Shown: positions 44,623-56,951, numbered from the stretch's first letter. The stretch: DNA of 64,000 bases from Gaeumannomyces sp. JS-464 (GCA_002197995.1 NGZR01000006.1:2717001-2781000), one strand, 5' to 3'. Made by a program: numbers and translations. Notes: generated from the sequence alone by a model not told the origin.

Positions 44623-45183
44623 CTACGAGGCCGAGGCGACCGGGGAAGTCGCGGCAGTACCTAGTCCACCTGACTGCGCGGCCCGGTACTCGGCCCAGCT
44701 GAGGTCCGCCATCTGCTGCTCATCCGGCGACGGGGACCCCTCGTACAGCCGCGAGCAGCGTATGAAGAGCGTCGCGCACGCCTGCGCGGCATGGCTCGGC
44801 CCGTGCTGTCCTCCCAACAGATCGTCCAGTCGGGGCCCTTGAGCAGCTTCACGATGCGGAGGGCGGTAAGGGGCGGCGGCGCGCTTGTACATGGCCGCGG
44901 TGTACCGGTCCTGGAAGCGGCTGAAGCCCGTCAAAGGCGTGCACTCGAACGCCTTGGCGAAGACGGTCCACCGTCGGGTTCTTGATCCCGTAGCGGTCCT
45001 CGTCTTGGAAGCCCTTGCCGACGATGTGGACGTCTTTCGCGCTGGGGATCGTCTCGAAGCCGATGTCGGCCTGGTGTTGTTTCCGCCTCGAACTATAACG
45101 CGTCCACCATTGGCATGTTCGACAGGCGGACCAGACACGCACCAGCAGCCCCTGCCCTTCGGGTGGAAGTCCTTTAGGGACAT
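44623..45183 (-). pseudogene. Unrecognised gene with frame breaks
   Basis: Conserved-looking minus-strand blocks alternate between frames: HQADIGFETIPSAKDVHIVG, then FQDEDRYGIKNPTVD (45,080-44,960), FAKAFECTPLTGFSRFQDRY (about 44,960-44,900), VKLLKGPDWTICWEDSTGRA (about 44,850-44,790), and ACATLFIRCSRLYEGSPSPD with QQMADLSWAEYRA to a stop near 44,623. Codon bias in these blocks supports coding. I do not recognise the family. At least three frame changes separate the blocks, and not all are simple one-base losses. Confidence 0.45.
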
Positions 45184-46769
45184 GGCCTCCTAGTGACCAT
45201 GACGTGCCGCTGGGATTACTAGCGTCAACACCGCTGATGGTCGCGCCAAACCGTCAGGTCGAATCCTTCGTCAGTCGACGTCTCGAATAACGCCACATGG
45301 CGTTGCAGCGCTAGGTATAACCCTAAATGGCCTTCTTTCCCCCATCGGGCTCCAGGATTCTTCTCGTTCCTTTGCTAGATAATGTGGCCCTGTCCCGGCG
45401 CATCTGCTGCGGCGTGCAAGCCCTTTGGTCTTGGCATAATTTTACGGTCTCCCACGTCCGTTCACGGCGGTCTGGCGGGCCGTCACGCCTGCCTGGACAG
45501 AGATGCCTCTCAGGTCAGACCAAGTCATGGTCCGGCTCTGGGGATCGCATGCTGGTTGCTCTGCCCTGACTTGAAGTCTCCCGGTTCATGAGCAGCGCCC
45601 GCAGAGACGTTGGATTTGGCCAGACCACATTCGGCCCAGATCGGAGTTTGTTTGACAGTGGCCCCAGCGGGAAAATGCCCGACATTGCAGGAAACTACCA
45701 GTTCAGGCTGCAGGTAATGACCTGGCCGTGCGCACGCAGTCGGTTGCCTCGCCTAGCCGGACGCGACACCATGGAAGCGCCAAACTGGCATTACGGAGAA
45801 GCTTCCACTGGGAGCTAGCGAAGCCTATTAGCTCCATGCCGGGAACGTTTGTCAACAGCTCACTCTGGCGTACGTCCTGGCCGAGAGAGGACGTTGTCGG
45901 CTCGCAATTCCCCGGTAAAATGCGGCGAGAACACGAAGATGTATGACCAGTCAGTCCGCATTCGGGAACAGACCTTTGTTCTTGCGCAGGCGGGGGTCAC
46001 AGTTTCCATGCATGTGTCAGAAACACCTCCCCGGTTTCCCATTCCCTTGGATTTCCTGCCGCCCAACTTGGAAAAGCCCAGCTAGATCAGATCGCCACAC
46101 CTAGTGGGAAATTGAGTTTTGGGTCGAGGACGGAAAGAAGCCCAAGAGTCACTTGCGCTGTCAGACGTCGTCCAACAGCCACTGCCCCTGTTCCGAGAGC
46201 AGCGCAGTCCAGGAAGATACCCCAACAGTGGGGCGCGAGCGTTCCGTGTAACAGTGTGTGCGCTTGCAAACAACGCCCTTCGTCTGACAGCAGCCAAAAG
46301 CGGGTGGACATGCGTGCGTCGTTATGAACAGCTTGGTCTCGCCTTGCCAGAGCAGCAACATGACTCCTGGTGTGCTCAGCCGGTGAGCCGTGTCGTCATT
46401 GTCCCGCCTCCTGTCGGCTCCGCCAACCACAACCCTTGGCCCGACGGAGACCAGGATCGGGCCCAGTCGGACGTGGCAGTCGGCGTGGGGGTGACTCGGA
46501 GACGGCCGAGGACCGAGACGCGGCACATGGTGCGAGATTTCCCGAACCTTAAATGGACACCCCCAAACCGAGGTATTGGCAAAGACGGCAAGTCTGTCAG
46601 TTTGCGGGATTGGGATCTTCTCGAGCGGGCGTTTCCGCGCAGCATCGGGCCTGTAGGCAGGGAGCAGAAGCGACAGCATCAAACTCCGCAACTTGGTCAT
46701 TCTCGACACCCGACACGAATTACCTTCAAAGGCCGGGTCTTTGCCAGGCTTCAACAGACCGATACGGCG
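45184..46769. other. No supportable gene
   Basis: Open frames up to about 280 codons overlap on both strands (46,119-46,970 plus; 46,161-46,973 minus), but none shows a domain or coding bias. Only the P450 fragment at the right end is meaningful. Confidence 0.45.
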
Positions 46770-46975
46770 GTCGAGCGACGGGAAATTGCGGTCTTTAGAG
46801 CTTGCGGATGCTGGAGAGCTGCCGTACCTGCAGGCCTGCGTCATGGAGGGGCTGAGGTTGTCCCGCGGCTTGACGCATCGGCCCCCAGCGCTGCGCATCC
46901 GACGTGGAGCTGCAGTACGGGGATTAAGACCACGATTGGCGATTGGCTGCGATGGTGCCACGCGGGCTGACATAG
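46770..46975 (+). pseudogene. Cytochrome P450 fragment
   Basis: The frame reads ELPYLQACVMEGLRLSRGLT and then HR. This is the K-helix region of fungal P450s with the ExxR motif (EGLR), in the style usual for relatives reading LPYLQACVKEGLRLSYGV. A shifted frame then gives SDVELQYGD before a stop. Nothing upstream or downstream extends it to a haem-binding region, so it is a small relic and not the end of a gene. Confidence 0.6.
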
Positions 46976-47199
46976 AAGGTGCTTAGTGTGGGGAGGAGCG
47001 CATGTGGTAGATGCCTGAAAGAAAGGACTAGAAATAGAAGAGGAGGAAGGACCCTTGGAACAACATCTTAGGAATTCTGTACGTTCTTATCCTGCGTACT
47101 AACATAATTACACATAGCCACCGGCAGACCACCACTGGTCGCTGGCTGTCGTCTATCAAGTGTCTTGTTACATGACATGATCTTCATTCATCAAAATCT
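46976..47199. other. Intergenic
   Basis: A short A/G-rich stretch and the presumed 3' end of the minus-strand glycosyltransferase gene; nothing else seen. Confidence 0.5.
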
Positions 47200-48527
47200 T
47201 CAGGTGCAGGGAGCAAAGACGCTCAGTTTCCTGCCGTCGGGCTCCGTGACCTTGACCTTGACGCCGGCCACCTCTTCCTCGGGCGACTTGACCTCGTCGC
47301 CCTCCCTCGGGACCGGGTCGTACAGCCCGATCTTGTAGGGCTCCGTCTCGAGCGACTGGAGCGTGACGGGGACCAGCTTGCGCGTCTGCTTGAGGTGCAC
47401 GCTGCCCCAGCGCAGGTACTCGGCGTAGGTGCCGGGGGCGCAGTCGGCGCCCTCGTTCTTCGGGTCGTCCCAGAGGTTCGCGAGCGGCTTCTCGAGCACG
47501 TCCTTGAGCCCGTGGCAGAGCTTCATGACGAACCTGTTGGCCAGCACGTCCTGCACAAAGGCCTCGGCGGCGGCCGACTTCTCGAGGGCGTCCTTGCGGA
47601 GCAGGCCGCCGTCCGGGCGGCGGGTCGACAGGAGCTCGAACTGCTGGCGGCCCTTGCCGCCGGTGAGGGTGTTGTAGTGCCACATCTCGGACGCGGCGGG
47701 CAGCAGCAGCATGTTCTTGGAGAAGTACTCGGGGCCGTCCCAGCGGTCCTTGGGGTCGATAAGCTCGCGCAGGCGCTCGAGGCAGAGAACCTGGACGCCG
47801 TAGTCCATGATCTTCTGCGGGTCGGCCTTGTCGGTCGGGCTCGGGTAGGGGGCCAGGTGGCGTAGCAGGGGGTGCTGCGAGAGGCCGTCGCAGCGGTCGG
47901 CGGTGCCCCAGACGCGGATGACGGTGTCGTGCCAGCGGCGGACCATGCCGTTGCCGCGGTTGCAGGCCAGAAAGTTGTTGACGATGGACAGGGGCGCGTC
48001 GGGCCCGGCACGGGGTAGACGAAGCCGGCGAACTTGCGCGGGTTGGACACGTCGGCGATGTCCTCCCAGATCTCGTCCAGGTTGCCAAACAGGATGGTGC
48101 CGACGTCCATCCAGACGCCGCCAAAGATGTAGAGCAGCGGCAGGCGGATCAGGTCGGCCGAGTGGGTGGCGGCGTAAGGGCCGGCCAGGCGGCGCTCGAC
48201 CAGGGCGGGCGGCAGCATGCGGGCCGGCACGAAGCGGATAGCGTTGCTGGGCGAACCGGGCACGCCGTCGAGCACGCGGACGGTCCAGCCGGACGGGGCC
48301 AGGCGGCGGGACCAGGCGATGACGTTGCGCTTGGTCCAGGGCGGCATGGCGGCCCAGCCGGCGTGCCAGTAGCACCACACGTTCTTCTGCGACGCCGACG
48401 GGCCCGGCACGCTGGCCGAGTCCTTGAGGAGCGAGGCGACCACCTCGGCCTCTGGGCGCTCCTCGACGACCGAGGGCATGGCCAGGGCGGTGCCCTCGGG
48501 GATGGGGAAGGCGGCAGTGTCGGGCAT
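47200..48527 (-). CDS. Glycosyltransferase, Caps_synth/GT32-like, one frame break
   Basis: The ATG at 48,527 (MPDTAAFPIPEG). The N-terminal half reads NVWCYWHAGWAAMPPWTKRN, then SADLIRLPLLYIFGGVWMDV. The Asp-containing GGVWMDVG block (Asp141) is the usual nucleotide-sugar/metal site of capsular-polysaccharide-synthesis-type and GT32 glycosyltransferases. At 47,998-48,006 the frame changes between YPVPGP and DAPLSIVNNFLACNRGNGMV; one missing C in the run GGGCCCG on the coding strand explains it. The frame then runs open to FAPCT at 47,200. About 442 residues are expected, no intron. No signal peptide or clear membrane anchor is visible. Acceptor and sugar are unknown. Confidence 0.75.
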
Positions 48528-49643
48528 TGTGCTAGAGGTAGCGAGGGAGCGAGGGAGGAAGCGGGCCGTTCTTGCGGCGCTGAGGCGAGAGGCGGGAGAG
48601 CGGGCAGCGCGAAGACTGGAGAAACAACAGTAGGAAACGGTAGGGGGACAGTAGGAAAGAAGCGAGGCGGGTTGCGACTGCTGGGACGGGAATCTGTGGT
48701 TTGGAGGTGGCGAGCGCTGGCTTTGAGTAGGTGGGAAGAAAGACACGGCCCGCGGCGGGAGGCAGCACTGGCCGAGCAACAGATGGAGGGGCGGCATGCG
48801 TGCACGCCCTGACAGCGCCCCAGCGCGCAGGACAGAGGCCCGACAGCGGCCCCTGATGCAACTCGATGCTCTCGCTAGTCCCCGACAAGCTCGCCCTCCC
48901 CCACCAGCCGTTGCGCCCAGGGGGTGGAGCCGAAAACTCAATTTTGCGGCTCGACGGGACGTCGGCAGACTTTGGCCTCTTTGGATCGGTTTCGAGTCGG
49001 TTCTGGAAGGGCAGGGGCCCCGTCGCGGCCCCAGCGCTCTGCACCCTCGTTTCAGCCGAGTCAACAGCCCGCCGCATCGACACGCCAGCTCGCGGTCCCG
49101 CTGGCGACTTACTCGCCCGCCTGTTGCGGACGGACAGCACGGGCTGCCCACCCCGCAGCCCCACTGTTCGTCCAGCCCCATCGTCTGGTCTGGCCGCCCG
49201 TGCCCTCGCGCTGGCCGCCCCGGGCCTGCAGCGCCGCCTGGCCTGGCGCTGGCCTGCCATGCTGCTCCTCCAGCCGCCCAGCCCTACGGCCTCCCGCCGC
49301 GCCGTGTCAGCTCCCAGGCCTTTGGCGTCCGGCCGAGACTCCCGGAATACGTACTGACTGTGGCTGCGATCGATGTACACAGTAAGCTCCGCTTCCCAGC
49401 CTCCGCGGCGTATCCGGTGCACGGAACGTTTTCTTTCTCTTGTTCTTCTTTTGCTGTTGTCACTAACTCCGCCAACATTCCGCCATGAAGTAGAAAAGAT
49501 AAATTCAATGCGTCTGCCCTGCCTAAACTCCGTCGTCCTCTCCCGAGTACGTTGTGTTCCTGCTTCCCTGTCCACCAACCGAGCCTGCTTGGATCCTTCC
49601 GTGTCTGTCCCGTGTTCCAGTCTACCATAGATTTGGAAAGATA
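48528..49643. other. Intergenic, promoter of the glycosyltransferase gene
   Basis: No gene is visible. Long open frames here extend the glycosyltransferase frame upstream without conservation and are read as chance in GC-rich DNA. Confidence 0.45.
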
Positions 49644-51509
49644 TTATGTTCCTGTGCCCCCGTGCTGGCCCCTAATCCCCGCATACGCACCGAGTACTGC
49701 GGCTATCGGGCTAACGACGTGACGACTCCCCATACTGGTCTCCCCTGTGCCGGTCCCTGTATTGCTGGTCCTCCGAGTACCGCTGCTCTCGGTACTGCTG
49801 GTCCTCCGACGACGCCGTTCATCGCGGTAGCTCGGATCCTCCACGTAAGTACGGTCCGGGGAGACGTGCCGCACCACTTCCTCGCCGCGGTACGCAGAAT
49901 ACTGCTCGGACGTCCGCTGACCCCGAGATACCGGTCGTTCCGCGTACTGCGCGGTCGCCGGGTGGAGGCTCTGGCCCTGGTAGACCGCGTCGGCGTGACG
50001 CTGGGTCGGCGGCGCAGGACTGCGGTCGCCTCGGGACGAGTGCGAGGCTCTCCGCTCGTGCTCATAGCCGCCCCGCTGAGAGACCGAATCGCGCTGAACT
50101 GGGCCGGGGCTCCGCTCATACCGAGGCGACGCGGAGAGCCGCTGCTGATCGTAGTGTCCTCGCTGGGAGTCCGCATAACGATCAGCGGGGGGTACAGGGC
50201 TCCGCTCGTGCCGGGTTGACGGCGGGCTGCGTCGCTGGTCGTCATATCCGCCGCGGTGGGGGTCAGCATAACGATGATGCGTGTCCTGGAGACGGGCCTC
50301 TGGGTAGCCACGCCCTTGGTCCCGACCCCGCCCTCCTCGCTGATCGCCGCTGCGGCCCTCAAGACGCGCCTCCATTTCGTCAACGGAGCGCTCATCAGGC
50401 TCAGCGAGAACCCAGCAGAGGAGCCTCTTCCACTCTTTGAGCTCCAGGTCCTTCTTGCTGTTCAAGATGCCTTGATTAAAGTTGAAGATCTGTGACTTGC
50501 GAACATGGATGCAGCGGTTGATGTCGTCGATGTACGCATGCAAAAGGCGCACATCACGGCCAGAGGCAGATATGATTGTGATCTGGAGTTGGGGTTTACG
50601 TTAGTTCAGACGGACGCAGGGGGCTAGATTGTTTGCAATGGAGCTTACTGGAACCACGCGCCGCGCGTTTTCCGGGTTGCTTAAAAAGCGGTGGACGCAG
50701 AGATGGAAGATGGTCAACAGCTCCCCCGCAAGGAGGTAGTTTTCGTGCATCGGCAAGTTGCTCGAAAGGTGTGCGACAGATTGGGGTATACGACCGTGGT
50801 CGTAATCGAGAATCCACTGGGCATCAAACCAGGTACCGTCGACAACACTCTTGGCCGACGGCGACTGCCATGGGAAGCGTTTGCTATTCGTGCTGAACCT
50901 CGTCTTCCCGTGCATGATGCCAACTGTGCGGGGGGGCTGTGGCCGAGTGGCGCTATGGTAAAACTCGTCGAACTCAGAGTTGCCGAGCCAGCTCATCATA
51001 TGACCGGCCAGGCACTCAGCGGTGCGGTGGCGTCTGATCACGTCATCTGGCGACAGCGTCGCAGGCTTGTAGAATCCATGCGAAAGCCACGGCTTCTTTT
51101 CATGCAGCCAGTCGTCCATCTGCTCGGACGCGATAGGCCGGACGAACAAAAAGCCAGGATCGGTGCCGTCTTTGCCTCCGGCGGTCGGCCTGGACTCGCC
51201 GAGATCGAGAGGTGAGCATTTCACACGGAATCGCTCCTGGGGCGAAAGGGACTCAAAGAATTCCGGGGTTAGGTTGAAGTCCCAACCTGGCCGGCCTCGT
51301 TTATATCTCCGGATTGCGGCGGCCATGTCCAAGCCAAGCTGCTTCTGGCTGAAGAGATAAGAGGGGACGCGTGGCGGCGGCGTGTTGGGCATGGTGGGCA
51401 TGGGTGCAATGGGCTCTGGTGGTGTACTGGGCTCGGGGGACGGCGGTGAGGATGACGTTGGTGTCAAGCACGGCGGGGAATCTGCTGGTTCAACGAATCG
51501 CACAACCAT
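49644..51509 (-). CDS. Conserved fungal protein with repetitive Arg/Ser/Tyr-rich tail (599 aa)
   Basis: Exon 1 is 50,649-51,509 and exon 2 is 49,644-50,582, with a 66-bp intron (GTAAGC, CTAAC, CCAG; phase 0), giving 599 residues. A Pro-rich N-terminus precedes a globular part (about residues 45-390). This part contains RRYKRGRPGWDFNLTPEFFE, WLSHGFYKPATLSPDDVIRR, ENYLLAGELLTIFHLCVHRF and ISASGRDVRLLHAYIDDINR. The last 200 residues form imperfect repeats of the type RYADxxRGxYDxQRRSxSxRxERSP, rich in Arg, Ser, Tyr and Gln, probably disordered and perhaps phosphorylated or RNA-binding. I do not recognise a named domain. The frame is intact and codon bias is good. Confidence 0.8.
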
Positions 51510-52736
51510 CTTGGACGAGGCCCAGGCGGGCTATTAAGGCAGATTGGACGGGCCTGAAAGCGAGCAGATGGAGGCGCGAGGCGGCAAGGCGCAACGAAGA
51601 ATTGACGCCGGCGTGATGTGCGTCGTGTTTCGTCGTGTCTGTTGGTGATGTCGGTGGAACACGGTTTGGGTGGGGTCGACGGCCCAGCCCCAAAAACGAG
51701 GTCTTTGTTTGGGCTGGCGCCGAGCGACTGGTGCCTACAGTTGGCTGGGCGATAAAGTGCAAATGGCTAGCGTGAACACTGTACCAGAGGCGGGGCTCGT
51801 TCACGACAAACGAAAAGAGGCACTCTGATTGTCCCAAGCCTTTCCTATATCCCTTCTTGCTCTTGCCGCGTCCCGTTTTTTCAGTCTTTTTTCCCATTCC
51901 TTTTGTCCTTTTTTTTTCTTTCTCACGGTGGGTTCCAACCCACGTGGTTGCACCATTGCTTCTTTGTGACCGCGCAAGCAGGCATACAGTGCGAGCTCCT
52001 CTTTCATTGACAAGCGGGCAGTCCCTCCTGGTCGTCGATTGTGGCCAACCAACCGCACAGCCAGCCGCCACATGTCACCCGAGATGGGGGCCGCCGGCCA
52101 TCTTCCAACATCAAACGCGCGGCCGCTGCCTCCAGGGGCCGCCCAAGGCCATCCAGGCCCACCGACGCGTCCAGGTAACGCGCGCTTAGAAAGCCATAGC
52201 AGCCTTGATTCGGGGGTAACCTTCAAATCCATTATTCGTTGGTTCGAGCATTTGCCTCATAGGTCGGCGTTATGGGCCCAAAGCAGGCACTTTAACAAGA
52301 TAGCCTATGTTGTTTCTAATTCCAGACTTGCGTTCTCCCGCTTTTTGACACGAGTTTGCCAGTCACAAACTTGCAGCGTTGGCTCCGTGTCCAAGACGAG
52401 AGCGAAGCGCGCCATGCGCCGGCGCCTAACCCATTTCCACCTTGGACTCGATCCCATCCACATCCGATGGGCTCACTGATATAAACCATGATACCATCCC
52501 CTAACAGTCACCACTTTGCCCATCTCTCCAACCAGACTCGCCCTGTTCAAGCACATAACCATTTTGCTGCCTCTTGCTCCAATCGCCTGTTTGCCACACT
52601 TGTCCTCGGCCAACCCCTCGCCCCTTTCCTTTTTTGTATTGCTTTCTTTCTACTTCTTTTTCTTCTTCTTCCCCGTTTTTCTTTTCTTCTTCTTTTTTTC
52701 TCGCTTCTTTTTTCTCCCTTCCCTTTCTCTTCGATT
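51510..52736. other. Divergent promoter region
   Basis: This lies between two genes transcribed away from each other. TATAAA at 52,480-52,485 and a long T/C-rich leader (52,600-52,730) precede the plus-strand ATG at 52,737. No gene is seen. Confidence 0.5.
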
Positions 52737-54149
52737 ATGGCGGGCAGTACTCGCAAATTCCCGGGTCGCGAGTCGGAATGGCTTCGTTGCATCAAGGAGG
52801 AACGCCTGGAAAACCTTTCCATCCACGACAAAAAACATACCAACTCGGGCTCCAGCATCGAGTGGCAGCAGTTCCTCCTTCTTCGCGTCTTGTACGACGA
52901 ACGGGATGCCAACCAGTTTGACAAAGAGACGAAAACGAAATCGCCACTCGTCAATGACCACACGCATTATGAAGCCGCCAAGAAAACCCTCAAAGAAGAC
53001 AATTCGTGGGACCGCTACATCAAGGACATCGCCCAACTCGACGCCAAGGGCCGCAACCTCAAGGACGGAACCAAAATGCAACAACGCCCATTTCCCGATC
53101 TCGGAATCTTCTCCCTTGTCAGATACCATCAGCTTGCCACTCTGGAACTGCCACAAGTCGAGGACAGCGCGAATCCGCCCACAGGCCCTATCACGCGGTC
53201 ACGGGGGGCGGCCGCAACTCAGGCCCAGCGTCCAGTCACGCCCGCGCAACAATATGGCGACGATGCGATGGCCGCTTTGGAGGATGGCATTGGTGGTATC
53301 GGCCTCGACGACGATAGCCCTGGCTCGGAGTCGATTCGTTCGACGGCCTCAGGAACCTCGACGCATATTTCGAAGCGGTCCGCATACACACCGGAGCAGG
53401 CCGCCCAATATACGAACACCAAGGACGAGCAGATCGTCAACACGGCCCTGATCTTGTATCTCAATTCCCTCACCATCGGATGCAGGGCGGTGAAAGGGGA
53501 TTGGTCGCTGCATCGGGGTCAATTTGTCGTCCGAAACCAAGAAAAAGGGGACGAGCCCGTCAGGATTTACGAATTGAGGGTCGACGGCTACTTCGAGACG
53601 CACTCCAACAGTATCGCCGCTATCATCGAGGTGAAGCCGTTCATCCGAGTCAACAAACGTGATGCGATCAGAATGCAGGAGGCATCCCAAATAGCAGCCT
53701 GGGTTAGTCAACACCCTCCAAAAACGTACGAGCGGGATGGGACTGCGCGGTAAGTTTTTTTTTTTTTTTTTTTAAGCTTGTACTCTTCTTACTCTTACTC
53801 CCATCCCTATCTATATCTTTTTGTTTTAATTCTTTATTTTACTCCTTTTCCTCATTCGACGTATGTCATCGTTTCTTTTTAAATCCCAAAGCACTGCTAA
53901 CATCTTCTTTCAAATTACAGCCGTCTTCTGATCTCTCAGAATCGGCATGACGTGCATCTTACCATTGCCACTTTCACCAGTGACTATGTGGCTTACATCA
54001 CAAACGCCTTCCCGCCATCATCGCGGGATCCTGCTTTCCTTCAACTCTTGGAATATGGTCCCTTTTCAATCGACCAGCCCACTGAGATGAAGGTACTGGG
54101 GCAATCGATACTTGCATTTTGTGTCGAGGCATGCGGGGGGAAGCTATGA
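52737..54149 (+). CDS. PD-(D/E)XK nuclease-like domain protein (413 aa)
   Basis: Exons 52,737-53,749 and 53,921-54,149 are joined over a 171-bp T-rich intron (GTAAGT, GCTAAC, CAG), giving 413 residues. The start MAGSTRKFPG follows the CT-rich leader; the frame is open upstream but of promoter composition. The C-terminal half has the PD-(D/E)XK pattern: Glu231 in a helix (KDEQIVNTALILYLN), Asp283 in ELRVDGYFE, then IIEVKP (Glu298, Lys300), followed by an alpha/beta end (RLLISQNRHDVHLTIATFTS). Fungal proteins of this kind are common in Sordariomycetes and mostly uncharacterised. Nuclease activity is inference from the motif only. The N-terminal half is charged and not recognised. Confidence 0.75.
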
Positions 54150-54886
54150 AGAGATGGTATCATGATGGTGCAAAGCACGTTGCAGTGCTGGAATTGGGGG
54201 AACCTTGATACTTCAAGGAAAAACCGAAGGTTGTAATTATAAGTGCTGGTACTTAGGTGGGTTGCTAGTTTTCTAAAGAAAGGGTGGCTGGACTGCCCGA
54301 GCCTTTGTCCTGGGCTGTTAAAATGCAACGAATCCTGTGTTGGTTCCAGCTAGGTTTTTTATGGTTTTACAGAAACAAGCGCTGGGCGCATTGCAACGCG
54401 GCTAGGAAGGCCAAGAGGCTATTCGACCGGGAAGTAGAAAGGCAGACATGACCGCCGGAGGGCCAGCCCTTTGCCGCCATATTGAAATGGTTAGCTGGTA
54501 CTAAATGAAAGGCCTCGGGTGGACAAGGCGCGGCCGAGGAGGCTCCAGGGTTCTAGGGTTGGTTTTGCGCAATATAGAGCAAAGAGACCAAACCAAACCG
54601 AGTCAAAATCACCGAAAGCAGGGCGGGGGTTCCCTCCTGGGATCTTTTGGCTGTGTGGCTCCGCAGCCGCAGCGACCGCCCAGTAATTAAATTGGAAGCC
54701 TTCGGGCTCGACGGGCATTCCCGGATCACAAAAACCGAGGTGGACTGCTGCTCGGACATTGTACGCCACGGCACATGTCATCTACTAACCAGTGGCCATG
54801 CATATTGTCTTGGATAATTACTCCCATTGTGAGGTCTCCCACGACGGGAAGATTTCACAAAGTTAATGTGGAACGCTGTGCCAACA
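54150..54886. other. Intergenic
   Basis: No gene is seen; this is the 3' end of the previous gene and the presumed promoter of the P450 gene. Confidence 0.5.
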
Positions 54887-56734
54887 ATGATCCTCAGCTA
54901 TTCCCAATTTCCGGGCCTTTCAGCCGTCTTCGTCTTTGAACTGCTGGCTGTGTTTGCTGGAGCGGTATGTGGTACCAGAAGCTGATGGTGGTCAACTCGG
55001 CGTGGCATCCTCGGATTCTAACAGCCAGGGGCACTCACAAGGGGGCTCTAATCGTTGCGGCTCAGTTGGCGTATAATGTCTTACTCCAGCAAGACGATTC
55101 CCCGGGCTTCTGCTGCCCAGATGCGCCAGGGCGTATTACTCCTACTACCGCAGCACCGCCCAGCTCGAGTACAAGATAAAAGAGCTGCACGACAAATACG
55201 GCGATGTTGTGCGCATTGCGCCAGACGAGTGTACGTGGAATTTCCCCCCAAACCTGTAGAGATGTATGGTTGACCGTTTACAAGTGAGCTTCAACGGCGG
55301 CCCTGCGTGGGACGATATCTATGGGCTCAAGATGAAGAAGGGCCCGAGCGAGAGGTTTGGATGTGCAAAAAGACGGAGCCATGATAGTGAGGAGAGAACT
55401 CCCCGGGGGATGGGCAGTGCGCGACGCCACAGCAGGAACGACGCGCACTTCTGCTTGAAGAACGACCTCGGCGCCTCCGCGGACGCGGACCGCTCCCGGA
55501 TCCGCAGCGTGCTCTCGCACGCCTTCTCAGATGTCGCTCTGGACACGCATGAGGCGCGGGTGGCGGCGCGCGCGGACCGGCTGGTGGCGCGGCTGCGCGG
55601 GCTGCGGGGCGCGCCGGTGGACGCGGGGCGGTGGCTGCACTACTGCACGTGCGGCATGGCGAGGGAGCTGGAGTTCGGTAGGGGCGCAGGCACGCTCGAG
55701 TGCGACGTGTGGAGCCCGCAGGCGCACGCCAACTTCGAGGGCACCAAGGAGGGCGTCGCGTTCGTCGAGGCGCTACGGTTTGTGCCCTTCAAGCGCCGAG
55801 TCCTGGGGCTCTACATGTGGGCGTTTGGCGGGAAGTGGACGCGCAACTTTGGGCAGTCGGTCGAGGAGGCGCGCGGGCGGATGGAAAGTGTTGGGGCCGG
55901 GGCCGATGGGGGTGGCGACGAGAAGGAAGGGTTGGACTTCATGTCATACGCGAATCCGTCCGAGATGACGACATATATAGCTCTGGTGATCGCCACGGGT
56001 TCAGAGACAACGGCGTCCATGCTCTCTGGTAACACCGTGGCCTCCCCGAGCGCAAGAATCGCTTCGCCACGGCTGTGACTGACTTTAAAATCTCCAGCAG
56101 GCTGCCTGTTTTACCTGACGTCGCATCCCCACACGCCCAAGAGGCTAACCGACGAGATACGGGGGATGTATACCCGGGAAGCCGACATGGAGACAAAAAG
56201 TCTGGCGCGTCTCCTCTACCTTGCGGCTGTCGTCAAGGAGTCCCTCCGCATGCTCCCGCCAGTGACAGGGGCGACTGTCGCTGTTACACCTCGCGGCGGC
56301 GCGACGATTGGTGGGCACTGGATTCCTGAGGGTCTTGCTGTTACTGTGAGCCAGTACGTGGCCTGCCGCAATGCCGGCAACTTTGCCGACCCAGACGGAT
56401 CCCATCCAGAGCGATGGCTGGGCGAGGACCCACGATTCGAGCGCGGCAAGACCGTGGCCTTCCAGCCGTTCTCGATGGGTCCACGGAACTGCCTGGGGAA
56501 GAAGTAGGTCCTTTCTTGCGGCTCGCCTGTTGTCTGCTGTGACGAAGGGCTGACCTGCTATTCTTCCAGTCTTGCCTATGTCGGGGTGAGGCTGACCCTA
56601 GCCGCCTTGTCTGGAACTTTGACATGCAGCTTGCGCCGGGGTCGGCGAGTTGGCGCGTCAAGCAAAAGACTTTCTTCATCAGGGACAAGCCAATCGTCAT
56701 CGTCATGTTCAAGAAGCGCGAGGGAGCGGTGTAG
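54887..56734 (+). CDS. Cytochrome P450 monooxygenase, frame breaks
   Basis: The ATG at 54,887 opens a membrane anchor (MILSYSQFPGLSAVFVFELL). Following parts read RRFPGLLLPRCARAYYSYYR and ELHDKYGDVVRIAPDE, joined over an intron (55,231-55,284) to LSFNGGPAWDDIYG. Later come the I-helix piece ALVIATGSETTASMLSG, an intron (56,029 to about 56,097), the ExxR helix (VVKESLRMLPP), and the haem site FQPFSMGPRNCLGK with its Cys. A last intron (56,504-56,569) leads to NLAYVGVRLTLA, then WNFDMQLAPGS and a stop at 56,734. One-base losses are seen near 55,081 and 56,605 (GCCGCCTTG); the first intron after 54,964 is not resolved, and the middle part (55,650-55,800) is atypical. It resembles the CYP65/isotrichodermin hydroxylase type. 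Substrate unknown; it is first in a row of four tailoring genes. Confidence 0.75.
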
Positions 56735-56951
56735 GGAATGGCGGGTGATGGTCGTGACTGAAGGCTAGGCCATGTCCCGTTCCGGGCGCGAATCATTGTG
56801 ACTCATCCAAGATTGACGCACCAATAAATGCACCATCTCCTAACGGGCAATGCTCTGCCTCCACAGAGTTTGTCGACTGTAACCAGACTCGTATCTGTCT
56901 CTGCTCCCTTCGCTCGTAGCAACATCGCACCTCAACTGGACTATTTGGACC

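Noticed and set aside
46119..46973. Overlapping frames of about 280 codons on both strands
   Set aside because: No domain except the small P450 block at the end; bias is weak and both strands are open.
48528..49578. Upstream extension of the glycosyltransferase frame and another frame of 348 codons
   Set aside because: No conservation-like features; the ATG at 48,527 starts the recognisable protein.
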